Positions 30,230 to 40,849 of a stretch of 64,000 nucleotides of DNA are shown in pieces (the stretch's first letter is position 1; each line of letters starts with the position of its first letter). The notes under the pieces were generated by a model. That model worked only from the letters and a program-made list of their open reading frames with translations, did not search any database and had not been told where the DNA came from. Made by a program: the position numbers and the translations under genes. The DNA is from Diphasiastrum complanatum. Its lineage: Eukaryota; Streptophyta; Lycopodiopsida; Lycopodiales; Lycopodiaceae. The stretch covers positions 52,010,294 to 52,074,293 of the forward strand of contig CM055104.1 of NCBI GenBank assembly GCA_029204225.1, written 5' to 3'.

Positions 30230-32078
30230 ATGGCAACCTCAATTGGAGTCATGTTGGAGGCCAATAATAGGCTAACCTCAAGTAACTATTTATTTTGGAA
30301 AGTGAGATGGAATCACTTCTTGGTGTGAATGATGTTTTGGATATTGTTGTAGGTTTGGAGGAGAGACCAACAACACAACAAGATCAAATGAGATTTGATA
30401 AGAGGGCCAAAAGGGCTCTACACCTTATTAAGATAAATGTTACCAATGAGCTTCTCAAGGAAGTTGGTAAGTGTACTTCATCTAAGGATGCTTGGGATTC
30501 ATTGAAGAAGCTTTATGAATCCAAGTCTACTTCTAGAGTGTTGACTCTAAGAAGACAAATCTTTTCTTGTTTGCAAAAGAATGAAGAAAGTCCAAGTGCT
30601 TTTGTTTTGAGAATGAAAGCAATGAATGATGAGTTGGCTTGCATCGATGAAAGCATTAAGGAAGGAGAACTTGTTCAAGTGATTCTTAATCGGTTGCTGG
30701 ATGCTCATGCTAACATTGTTCAAAGTATTGTTATTCAAAAGACTTTGCCAAGTTTGATTGATCTTCAAGAGATAATGATCAATGAAGAATATAGACTTGA
30801 TAATCTTAGTAGATTTTGTTGGATCTATCTACTAAAGAGAAAGGATGAAGTGTATGATGTCTTTATCAAGCTCAAGAATGCAAGGGAGAACCAATTTTCC
30901 ACAAAGATCAAGTGCTTAAGGAGTGACAATGGTGATGAGTACATATCTACCAAGTTCAAGGTCTTTTGAGATGAGCATGGGATCAAGAAGGAGTATACAA
31001 CATAAAGGACCCCACAACAAAATGGAGTGGCTAAAAGGAAGAATAGGACTTTATGTGAAAGTCCCAAATCCATGAGTTTAAGTGCTAATCTTGACAAACC
31101 ATTTTGTGATCAAGCTTTGTTGTGTGCCAATTTCTTGTGCAATAGGTGGCTGAGTGCTATTTTGGATGGAAGGACACCTTTTGAGATGCTATTCAAGAGG
31201 AGGCCAAGTGTCAACTTTCTAAGAACCTTTGGATGCACATGCTATGTCAACATTACCCCTGATGATAGGACCAAGGAGGATCCATCTTCAAGAAGAGGTA
31301 TTTTTGTTGGATATATTGAGGTGAGTAAAGCCTACAAGGTTTACATTCCTTCTACTAACAAAGTGATTGTTTGTAGAGATGTCATCTTTGATAAGGGGAA
31401 TATTTCAATAGTGTCTTCAAGCATGATTGATAAAGGTGTGTATGAATCTAACATTCTTGATGTTGATGTAAAAGATTCTACTTTGGATGGTGATGATGAT
31501 GGACCTTCATCAAGTCAAAAGCCAAGGAGAACATCAAGGAAAAGACAAGTACCTTCAAGGCTCACATATGATGAAAAGGATAAGCAAGTAGTTTTTGGAA
31601 ATTATGTTGCTTTCCTAACCTCTTTTGATGAACCTACAAGTGTAGATGAAGCAAGGAAAGAAAAGGAGTGGATCCAAGTAATGGATCTTGAGTATCAGAT
31701 TCTTATGAAGAATAAAACATCTTTTGGTGGATCTTCTTGTGTAGATGATACTATGCAAGTAGATGGATGTTTTCATGTTTTTACAACAAGTAATGAATCT
31801 GGAAAACAAATTTTGCTCAATGACTTTGATGGTCAAGTTGAAGATCAAGAGGTTGATCTCAAAGGGCTTCAAGTAGTCAAAAGGAAAGTTGGCAATTTGG
31901 AGCTAGTCAAGAGCATCAAAGGAGAGTCAATTGGCAAAGATGTTATGGATATGTTTTTGCAGGTTATTGAAGACTCAAGTAAGGTCAAAGGAGTAGCAAG
32001 GAAGTGTCATTCAAGTTTACTTTATTTGTTTTATCTCATGTTTGAGCAATTTTATGTGGATGTGTGCAAACTAGCTAC
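30230..32078 (+). pseudogene. Copia gag fused to integrase, then a captured segment
   Basis: Gag starts at 30,230 (M-A-T-S-I-G-V-M-L-E) and has S-S-N-Y-L-F-W-K-V, a one-base loss near 30,300, then A-L-H-L-I-K-I-N-V and L-T-L-R-R-Q-I-F. At about 30,800 gag passes in frame into integrase (N-L-S-R-F-C-W-I-Y-L-L, S-D-N-G-D-E-Y), skipping zinc knuckle, protease and pre-integrase. Integrase continues from 31,027 (Q-Q-N-G-V-A-K-R-K-N-R-T, G-Y-I-E-V-S-K-A-Y) to the RT approach at about 31,690 (K-E-W-I-Q-V-M). RT is then replaced by a segment ending V-I-E-D-S-S-K-V-K-G and Y-L-F-Y-L-M-F-E-Q-F. Stops occur near 30,967. Confidence 0.75.
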
Positions 32079-32083
32079 ATTGG

Positions 32084-33326
32084 TGTTGTAAAGCTACCTT
32101 TACAAAGCTTTACTTCTCGCGCCATCGGCGCCAGCTATGTTCCCGGCGCCAACAGCGCCCTGCTGCTCCCGGCACCAACGGCGCCGGTGCAGCTCCCGGC
32201 ACCACTGTGATCAGAATCCAGCTGGCGCCAAGTTCCTATGGCTGAAAATCTTTGATCGGTTCTAGCGGAGTCCAGAGAGCTCAGATCGATGTGCAATCAC
32301 CTCACACGATCTAGGCATGATTAAAGGAAGCCTAGGGATCAATAAAATCTAGAGAGAGAAAATGACTTTCTAGAAAGAGAAAATTCTAGAGAGAGAGAAA
32401 CGTGCTCTACCAGCTTGGGTAGAGTGCTTGGTATGAGGGGGGTGCCGAATCACACCAATACTATAGGGGAGTGCGGGTTGCGACTCAGGACGAGCTCCAA
32501 CCAAGTCTCAGCCTCCCTTGCTGGAATGTTGTCATGGCTCTCGCCTTGGCATGCTAGCACCCCGGAGACTAGGGTCGGTCACACACTTGAAATGTAACCT
32601 TCTCAGATTTATCAATAAAGTGGGATTTTTCTCAAATTGACTCTGATTACCTTCTGGGTTTCAGTGTTCGGTAAAAGCGCCAGTTGTAAGGCCGCTTCCA
32701 AATTTTTAAGTTGGCACATAGTTGAGGATCGTATCCCGGGACGCCAGCGGTATGTCGTCGGGACCATTCTATCTGTGGCGCCTGCCGTATGCTGTCGGGA
32801 CCATTTGGTCTAGAAACTGGTTGTTTCCATATCTGTCGCGGCTTGTGGTTCTGAGTGTTCCTTGCATGAACGTGAATGGGTTAAGCTCTTGGGGAACGGG
32901 CTCTAACCTGTCGGTTGAGTTGGATGGCTTGCTTGGGTGGAAGTTACATGTTTATGGCTGTCCAGTCTGGTGTGGCGCCAGGTTGGCTTCCAACGCTCGT
33001 GACAAAGCTTTCAGTTGGTTAAGTCTGATGTAAGTTAGACCGCTTGCTTGGAATGGATGTTACTCGTTTGTAATGAAGCTTCGAGTTGGTTAAGTTTGAT
33101 GTATGTCGAGCGGCTTGCTTGGAGGGAAGTTACCCACATCGGGACCCCCGATCTGGCATGGCGCCAGGTTGGATCTCAATGTTGGTTTTCGGAACTTCAA
33201 GTTGGTTAAGTCTGATCGTTGTTGGCGAGTTGACTGCTTGTATGTCAAGTGGATTTGGATGTCAAGAGTTGAAGGCTGGGAAGCTAAGTCGTGGTTCCCG
33301 GCTCCCTTTGGGATGCCTGCGCTACA
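32084..33326 (+). repeat. 5' LTR of the ATTGG-flanked element
   Basis: 1243 bp. The first 120 bases contain repeated GGCGCC strings (CCGGCGCCAACGGCGCC-like), which are fewer in the 3' LTR, so this tract varies between copies. Confidence 0.95.
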
Positions 33327-33328
33327 TG

Positions 33329-33341
33329 TGGTATCAGAGCC
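33329..33341 (+). promoter_or_regulatory. Primer-binding site
   Basis: TGGTATCAGAGCC two bases after the LTR end at 33,326. A perfect initiator tRNA-Met primer match. Confidence 0.9.
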
Positions 33342-33409
33342 GACTGTCCGGTCAGCTATGCGGATCTCATGGAAATGGCCACGGTTTGGGGTTCATCAAG
33401 ACAACTGTT

Positions 33410-33965
33410 GTGCAAGGTGCTGCCCACAGTGTAAGCATGGGTGCGTCCATGGTCGAGGTGGTTGGCAAGACGGGGGCTTGATGAGTCAAAGTGCTACCCT
33501 TGAGGTGTAAGCACGGTCAGTTTCCGCGGTTCAGGCCTGGCGCCATCTGCACATAGGACAGATGAGGCAATGTGCTGCCATTAGGTTGGTGTAAGCACGG
33601 TCTGTGCCTTGTGGGGTGCGGGGTGAAATATTCGCGATGGCCACCGTTTGTTTAGCTATAAGGGCTATCGACCAAATTTGGTGGGGGCGTTACTGAGGCA
33701 ATGTGCTGCCTAACGGTGAAAGCACGGGTGCGTCCACGATTGGAGGGTACGTTGCCAATCGTTTAGCTATAAGGGCTATCGACTAGATTTGGTGGGGGCG
33801 TTACTGAGGCAATGTGCTGCCTAACGGTGAAAGCACGGGTACGTCCACGGGGGTGGTATATTCAAGGATAGCTGCCGATCGTTTAGCTATAAGGGCTATC
33901 GACCAAAAAGCGGTGGGGCGTGACTGAGGCAATGTGCTGCTTAGTGGTGAAAGCACAGATAGTTG
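33410..33965. repeat. Tandem minisatellite, period about 111-120 bp
   Basis: The string TTTAGCTATAAGGGCTATCG recurs at about 33,651, 33,762 and 33,882, each followed by GAGGCAATGTGCTGCC and a (G)TGAAAGCACGG string. Shorter, degenerate versions of the CTGCC...AAGCACGG part extend left to 33,410. It lies just after the primer-binding site, in the leader. Confidence 0.85.
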
Positions 33966-35723
33966 GAGGGGTGTCCTATGTGGGCTGATTCTGTGATCGA
34001 TTTGTATGGGCGCGGCCAGGCAAAGGTCCGTTGGCAGGACCATCTCAAAGGGGGACCTTGTCTTTGTTACTTGTTAGTAAACCTGCCTGAGTGTCTTACT
34101 TGTATGTATTCGTGGTGAGTCTTAGTACTCGTGCTTTGCCTGGTTTGCATGATTGCTTGTGATACAATGAGCTGATGGCTCAAGAAGGAACCTTTTCTTT
34201 TGAAGGCTGATACCATCAAACAAAGAGGACTACAAAATCTGTGGGGCGGATTTGCAATTCAAGTACTCGCACGTGAACGGCAACGAAACGACTCAATGTT
34301 TGCAAAGGATGGATGGCTAGCCTGTTTCTTGGGTTAGTTTCATTTGCGACAACGCCCACCAGACGCAAGCAGGAAGTCAAAAGTTGGCAAGGGTGATTTC
34401 AAGGGAGATCTTCTATGGAGCAGTTGGTCTTCATTTTGGGACGGCCACCTTCGGAACTGAAACTCACTGAGCATGGGTGATATCCAGTATCAGTTGGGTT
34501 TTTCCTCAAAGGGGGAAGACTAGGGTCCTCTTCAGAGATTGGCAACAAGTTGGATCGAGCCATAATCCTAGCAGATGGGAAGCAAAGTGTTGGAAAGGCT
34601 TTTTGTTCGAAGAACTCTACTCTAAGTCCGATCAGCTGATTTTATAAGTGAAGGGGAACTATCACACACACCTCTCTCTTGGGGCAAATTTTGAATGAAA
34701 GTTGATCAAAACGGGGGCAAATTCAAGGTGACCTAGCCATACGATGAGGAAACATATGAGTACGCTGGCTTGTGTTACGTGTAAGGTAGCTGATCAATGA
34801 AGGAACTGTGAAAGTTGAGTCTTGCATGAGAGACTTGGTATTTCAAACGGACGCTAAGGGACAGTTCGCGTTGAAATCGGACTAGTGCAAACTCTGGGTG
34901 CATGTGTCTGATTCAAAGAGAGCTACTTGAAGCCAAGCTCGATGTACACTTCTTGTTTTGACTGTGAGGCAACTGACCAATGATGGAATTGTGAAAGTCA
35001 AGTTTTGCGCGACGGACATGGTGCTTCAAACAAATGCGAAGAGATAGTTCGGATGCGGATCAAACTGGTGCGACCCTTTGGCTTTCCACGAGGTCAATGG
35101 TTACATTTGGACTGATTCAAAAGAGCTACTTCAAGCTAAGTGAGAGGTGCATTGCGGAGTACTCAATCTTTGCCTACCTTAAAGAGCCAAGATAGAAAAG
35201 TATCAAGATCAAGCTGGGACAAGGAGAGACATCAAGGTGCAGAAGCAACAAGGCACGGAGTGGACCATAAAGTGGGCAATCAAATGATAAATCCTTTGGC
35301 TCATGGAGCCTTGATACCTGTGCGGAACTGATCAAATTTGGAGCTCAGGGAGCTCAACACAAAGTGCATCAAGGACAAATCAGGAGCTCAAAGGAGTTCC
35401 AAAGTCGAAAGTCAGAAGCGACAGGGGCGAACATTTCAAAGAAAGGCCTCTATCACCAGTTAATAAGGTTCTTGGGTTTTACGAAAGCGATATCAAATCT
35501 ATGCTTTTCCCAGACAAAGATATATTTTCAAGTTATGTAATTTTCCAGTACAAAGAACTAAGCCTCCGACTTGTGGTGTGCCAGCTTCAATGTTAATAAA
35601 AAGTGGCCAGTAAATTGAACACTGTGCCAAGTAACTTAAATGTATAGCTATTTTAATTGGGAGACACCTTTACTTTAATCTGACATCTGATGAGGACATC
35701 AGATTTTATAAAGGTGGGGTGGA
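33966..35723. other. Interior of the ATTGG-flanked element
   Basis: No gag, protease, RT or integrase motif in any frame. Two passages near 34,780-34,930 and 34,960-35,120 resemble one another (an AACTGTGAAAGT-like string, then a GATTCAAA-AGAGCTACTT-like string), an imperfect repeat of about 180-190 bp. The polypurine tract AAGGTGGGGTGGA lies at 35,711-35,723. Confidence 0.6.
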
Positions 35724-36910
35724 TGTTGTAAAGCTACCTTTACAAAGCTTTACTTCCGGCGCCAGCTATGTCCCCGGCGTCGGCGCCGCTCCCGGCGCCA
35801 CTGTGATCAAAATCCAGCCGGCGCCAAGTTCCTATGGCTGAAAATCTTTGATCGGTTCTAGCGGAGTCCAGAGAGCTCAGATCGATGTGCAATCACCTCA
35901 CATGATCTAGGCATGATTAAAGGAAACCTGGGGATCAATAAAATCTAGAGAGAGAAAATGACTTTCTAGAAAGAGAAAATCCTAGAGAAAGAAAAACGTG
36001 CTCTACCAGCTTGGGTAGAGTGCTTGGTATGAGGGGGGGTGCCGAATCACACCAATATTATAGGGGAGTGCGGGTTGCGACTCAGGACGAGCTCCAACCA
36101 AGTCTCAGCCTCCCTTGCTGGAATGTTGTCATGGCTCTGGCCTTGGCATGCTAGCACCCCGGAGACTAGGGTCGGTCACACACTTGAAATGTAACCTTCT
36201 CAGATTTATCAATAAAGTGAGATTTTTCTCAAACTGACTCTAATTACCTTCTGGATTTCAGTGTTTGGTAAAAGCGCCAGTTGTAAGGCCGCTTCCAAAT
36301 TTTTAAGTTGGCACATAGTTGAGGGTCGTATCCCGGGATGCCAGTGGTATGCCGTCGAGACCATTCGGTCTGTGGTGCCAGCGGTATGCTGTCGGGACCA
36401 TTTGGTCCAGGAACTGGTTGTTTCCATATTTGTCGCGGCTTGTGGTTCTGAGTGTTCCTTGCATGAACGTGAATTGGTTAAGCTCTTGGGGAACGGGCTC
36501 TAACCTGTCGGTTGAGTTGGATGGCTTGCTTGGGTGGAAGTTACCTGTTTATGGCTGTCCAGTCTGGCGTAGCGCCAGGTTGGCTTCCAGCGCTCGTGCC
36601 GAAGCTTTCAGCTGGTTAAGTCTGATGTAAGTCAGACCGCTTGCGTGGAATGGATGTTACTCGTTTCTAACGAAGCTTCGAGTTGGTTAAGTTTGATGTA
36701 TGTCGGGCGGCTTGCTTGGAGGGAAGTCACCCACATCGAGACCCCTGATCTGGCATGGCGCCAGGTTGGATCTCAATGTTGGTTTTCGGAACTTCAAGTT
36801 GGTTTTTGGCGAGTTGGCTGCTTGTATGTCAAGTGGATTTGGATGGCAAGAGTTGAAGACTGGGAAGCTAAGTCGTGGTTCCCGGCTCCTTTTGGGATGC
36901 CTGCGCTACA
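35724..36910 (+). repeat. 3' LTR of the ATTGG-flanked element
   Basis: 1187 bp, highly similar to 32,084-33,326 with a shorter GGCGCC tract and several small indels. Confidence 0.95.
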
Positions 36911-36915
36911 ATTGG

Positions 36916-37435
36916 TGAGCATCATTTTGATGTTGGATTTGTACTAGCATTCTTGGCTGGTTTTGCTGATGGAAATGAAGCCTTTGGAGGTTCATTATAT
37001 CACTCATTCATGATCAAGTCATCAAGGTATGATGGTATCTTGTGGCAAGATGGACATGGAGGCTCATTCATGGAGTGTCATGATGGATACATGGCAACAA
37101 AGGACAAAGAAGGAGGAAACATGCAAGAAAATGTTGATCACTCACATTTATTGTTTGTTTGTTGTATTTTTCCAAAGAGTGTAGAGTTGGAAGCATGGGG
37201 GAATCATCTCACTTACATTCTATGTGATTCTTCATTCCTCATTGAAGTGGTATTGCAACATTTTGTGAGGGAGCAAGTCATTGCAAAGGAGGTGGAGCTT
37301 CAACATGTGTCCTCAAGGGAATGTGTAGCTGATATATTCACCAAAGCATTGGGAAACGACTTGTTCATGAAGCATAGAACATCACTTGGAGTGTTATTAA
37401 AGTCTATGTTAAAACTAGTTGAAGAGAGAGTGTGA
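36916..37435 (+). pseudogene. Captured segment end and Copia RNase H tail
   Basis: The first part (A-G-F-A-D-G-N-E-A-F-G-G-S-L-Y-H-S) continues the captured sequence interrupted by the ATTGG-flanked element. The second part is Copia RNase H C-terminus: E-L-Q-H-V-S-S-R-E-C-V-A-D-I-F-T-K-A-L. It ends with the purine tract GAAGAGAGAGTG just before the 3' LTR. Confidence 0.8.
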
Positions 37436-37725
37436 AAGATTCAACTAGTTTTCCATATTTGGCAAATTGAGGCCAACTTTGTTTTTAGACTTAGAGATTG
37501 ACTTTTCAAAGTTCATTAGTTTAAGTATCATTTGAATAAATACTTTTTGAACGTGTGGTAAAGTTAGAAGATGAGTTTGAGTAGATTCGAATTTGAATGT
37601 TGGATACTTTGAATCTAGACCAAAAAATAGTAGGGTTAGCATTTTGGAAGGAAAACCAAGTGGCCAAATAGGTTTTGGACCTGTTATAAAAGGAGAAAAC
37701 TCGTGGAGAGACAAATCTTCTCTCA
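37431..37725 (+). repeat. Truncated 3' LTR of the RT-less Copia element
   Basis: Matches the first 295 bases of 26,743-27,390, including the TATAAAAGG string, then breaks off at about 37,725. The remaining LTR half was not found further right. Confidence 0.85.
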
Positions 37726-37739
37726 TATAAAAAGTTATC

Positions 37740-38650
37740 TATCTTGACTTTATGGGTTTGACAAAGTTTTGTAGTCAATCATCTTGGTGTCATTAGTAGA
37801 TAGGGCCAATTTTGGCTTTAGTGGTAAAAAGTCATGTACACATGTTTTTTGATGATTAAGCCAAAAAACATGATGACCAAAAAACAGAGAAGTGACTTGA
37901 AGACCCATTTTTTTAAAATTTACTAAATTTTTCTAAAAAGTATCTAAATTTAAAATACTTCAAATAAATATATTGTAATGGTATAAAAATGTTGTATTTT
38001 GCAAAAACATAATTTAAGCTACAAAAATTTGGTCAATAGATTTTTATAAATAGCTTAAAATTAGCTTACATTAAATAATAATACTATTTATAATAAAATC
38101 ATTAGATACACAACCACTAAAATACCTAAAAAATATTTTTTGCTTACTAAAAACAAATGTTATAGTTTTTTTTTGAAATTTTAAAAATTTTCTAAACAAT
38201 TCTTGTATCGAAAAAAATATTTTTAAAATTATGTTAAAAATTTGAATCAATGTTTTTTAAAATTTTAAATTTTTGAAAATCTTTACTTTCACCCATGTAA
38301 GTTTATTAAATATCTAAACATTAAATAAACGCAAATAAAATTACTTTACAATAATCAAGACTAAATTATTTGTGATAATATCTAAATCACCCTGAAAAAA
38401 TATAGATTTTTTTTTCATTTTTCATAATTTTTAATAATATTTTTTTTACAAAAAATATTATAAAAATACATCTAAAACTAAAATATTGTAACTTGATAAA
38501 TCATTACAATTATAGTTTTTGGTAATAATTATCAATGTTAAAATTTTTAAAATGTTTCAAATTTTAAATTTTAAATCGTTAAAAAATAAATTTAAAAATA
38601 TTAAATCAATCAAAAAGAATTCAAAACACAATACATCAAAAAATATAAAC
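37740..38650. other. A/T-rich non-coding end of the DNA transposon
   Basis: About 900 bases of very high A+T content with no frames. Candidate terminal strings (GGCCAATTTTGGC near 37,806 and GATTTTGGCCTAAAACTAGG near 43,220) do not form a convincing terminal inverted repeat. Confidence 0.5.
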
Positions 38651-38654
38651 ACAA

Positions 38655-40520
38655 TTATTCTTTAAAACAAAAGAGAATTTTTAATTTCCAAAAATCATCG
38701 ATGTCATTTACATCTTTTTCTTTTGCTTTTTCTTGAGTAGCCACTGTACTATCAAGTGGCACCTCTTCTACAATTTTCTCGACTACAGTTACTACATTGT
38801 AATCTTGATCCAAGACATTAGCAAATTCTCCTGTGTCGCCTACTTTTCCGCTAGCAGGAGGTTGAGGTTCCTTGGACAAGGGAATTATTGTATCCTCGCT
38901 GTCAAACTCTTTTCCACCTCAGATAATTCATCTGGCAAAATTGAAAGAGATTTCATTCTCATTTTTATAAAATCAACTAAATTAGTATCTAAATCTACTA
39001 CAGCAACATGTCTGTCTTTTTTAATAGCACATGCGCTCGTAGTGCTGCTACTGCTAAATAAATCTAAAACTCAATCAGTTGGGTGAGAAAAAATATCAAT
39101 TAAATGATTAATTAATTGTTGTGGCTTTTGGTAGGGACAAGCCACGGAACCCGTTATTGGATTTTTTAGTTTTTTTGTCACAATTGGATACTGGAACAAG
39201 TTTTCAAAACTTGTCAGTCCGGAAGTGTTATAATACAGCATCGAGCGTTTGTCATCCAAAAAATAATAACCGATGGTTATGTATTCTATTTCATTGCAAA
39301 GTCGAGCTCCTCTCGAGTTCTTGACATTGGGCTTGTACCTGACATGGAACATTACAAGTAAAATCAATTTAAAATTTTAATTTTAAAATAAAAAATTTAA
39401 AATAAAATTATGCATTAAAATACGAATTGATAATTCATGAACTTAAGAACTTACCACACAGCATTCTCAATTCCTACATTACAGAAAGTTAGTAAAGCTT
39501 TCTATACTGATGCTGACTGCCAAGAATAATGAAAAATAACAACTTTCCAAATTGGAGAAGTTGTGACTTCAAGAAAGTCCTGTATAAAACTATGGATTTC
39601 AGTGAATTTGAAAGGAGTATCATCATTTAATAATTCTTTCATCTGAAATCCATATGGTATATCGGCGATGCCGAGTGTATAAGGCCTTTTTCTTAAAAAA
39701 TTTGAAGTTTTTCTGCAATCGTCCTCCTCAACAGAGTAAAAGCATGTTTGATCATCGACACTTTTGAGAATGTAGGTCTCTAATGGATTCTCCTCCGCAA
39801 TGGTCTCACTCCGTGCCAATCTCTCTCCGTCCCTTTTTTTCTGTTTTTGCCTTCAGAATATGTCTCTTGAATTGCTCTGGAAGGACTTTGTTTTTTTTGT
39901 CTTCGGGAGACTGAAAAGGAAAAAGCTATGCTTAGCATGGGAGACAAAAAATATAAAATAAAATAGGAGACTTAACTTATCAAAAAATAATAATTAAATA
40001 AAAAAGCTATTAATAATAAAATATAGAAAATAGAAAATAAACAATTAATAAGCACCTATGCTAAGCATGGGTGAAATAAATACCATGTCTCTAAACAAAA
40101 TCAGAAATGGACTCAGGACTTCATTTCGGCTGCTAAGAGGATAAAGCCTCTGGCACTCATCGAAATCTTAACAATTTAACCCTGTCACAAGGGCTTCTTG
40201 AACTTTCATAAATAATTTGTGCCTGTATTTAAAAAATACAATTGTTAAAAATCCAACCAAATTATAAAAATCATTTTATTAAAAAAGGTAACATGAAAAT
40301 AAATATTCAAATTATGATTATTACCTCTAAAATTCTTTTCTCATTTCTGTCAGGGAAAGTTGACCATCGACAACTCTTGAAAGAACACTTATTATTAGCT
40401 CTGAAGAGTTAATCCCTTGCATATTCTTCCACTCTGATATTCCCATTTCAGTAGGGATTGGCTTCAGAGTTTGAGTGCTCACAACATTTTTTTTTGGACT
40501 TTGAGGCACCCTGAGCAAGT
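38655..40520 (-). pseudogene. Beta-class DNA methyltransferase (N6-adenine/N4-cytosine type), multi-exon, decayed
   Basis: Motif order is IV then I, the beta class. The exon at about 39,900-39,460 has G-I-A-D-I-P-Y-G-F (catalytic DPPY as D-I-P-Y, 39,649-39,663), then a W-K-V-V-I-F-H-Y segment. A canonical intron (GTAAGT near 39,455 to CATGTCAG near 39,340) joins it as N-A-V-W-Y-K-P-N, a W-x-K-P-type motif. Next come Y-Q-K-P-Q-Q-L-I-N-H-L-I, then V-L-D-L-F-S-S-S-S-T-T at 39,038-39,058 (normally F-x-G-S-G-T-T) and V-V-D-L-D. Earlier exons lie at about 40,225-40,080 and 40,520-40,330. An acidic tail ends near 38,655. Stops replace expected Trp twice, the motif I glycines are Ser, and a frameshift lies near 39,840. 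It is inactive here. It would methylate DNA, perhaps the transposon itself. Confidence 0.7.
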
Positions 40521-40849
40521 TGGCCTTTTATTTGGAAAGTTTCCTACTTATCAAAAATTTTATCAATAAAAGCCCACACCTGAAATAAAATAAAAAAATT
40601 TAATTGATAAAGAATTTAACCAATATTAAAATTGAGTTCAAAATTTTAGTCTGATAAAAATAATCTAAAAAGATTATAACATATATTATGACCAGAGCAT
40701 TCCATGATGAGCATAGCCAAACAAATTACCTGGCCACTATAAAAAACAAGCTGAAAAAAAATTATGGTATTTAGTAAGGCTCTGCGTAGAATTTTTCGAA
40801 TCAAAAGGCAGGTCTGTCTCTTGAGCACATAGTGCTTTCAGCTCAAGTT

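Larger units (their letters stand above)
32084..36910 (+). mobile_element. Non-autonomous LTR retrotransposon, TSD ATTGG
   Basis: Two LTRs of 1243 and 1187 bp (TGTTGTA...GCTACA) flank a 2.4 kb interior. ATTGG lies outside both ends (32,079-32,083 and 36,911-36,915), so it inserted as a unit into the Copia element. A primer-binding site and a polypurine tract fix the plus orientation. The interior has no gag or pol domain. GC content is visibly higher than the surroundings. Open frames inside the LTRs are not protein-like. Confidence 0.95.
26743..37725 (+). mobile_element. Copia-type element lacking RT, interrupted by nested insertions
   Basis: The 5' LTR is 26,743-27,390, followed by a primer-binding site, a leader, a 2 kb block shared with the 4-8.5 kb module (28.1-30.08 kb), gag joined to integrase, a captured segment, then an inserted LTR element (32,084-36,910), an RNase H tail, a polypurine tract and a truncated 3' LTR (37,431-37,725). 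Protease and RT are missing. The related copy at 8.5-10.7 kb keeps protease and pre-integrase but also lacks RT, so the family is probably mobilised in trans. Confidence 0.85.

Noticed and set aside
33086-33510. Open frames of 131 and 135 codons in the LTR and just after it
   Set aside because: Composition is not protein-like, frames are not shared usefully with the other LTR, and they cross the LTR end and primer site.
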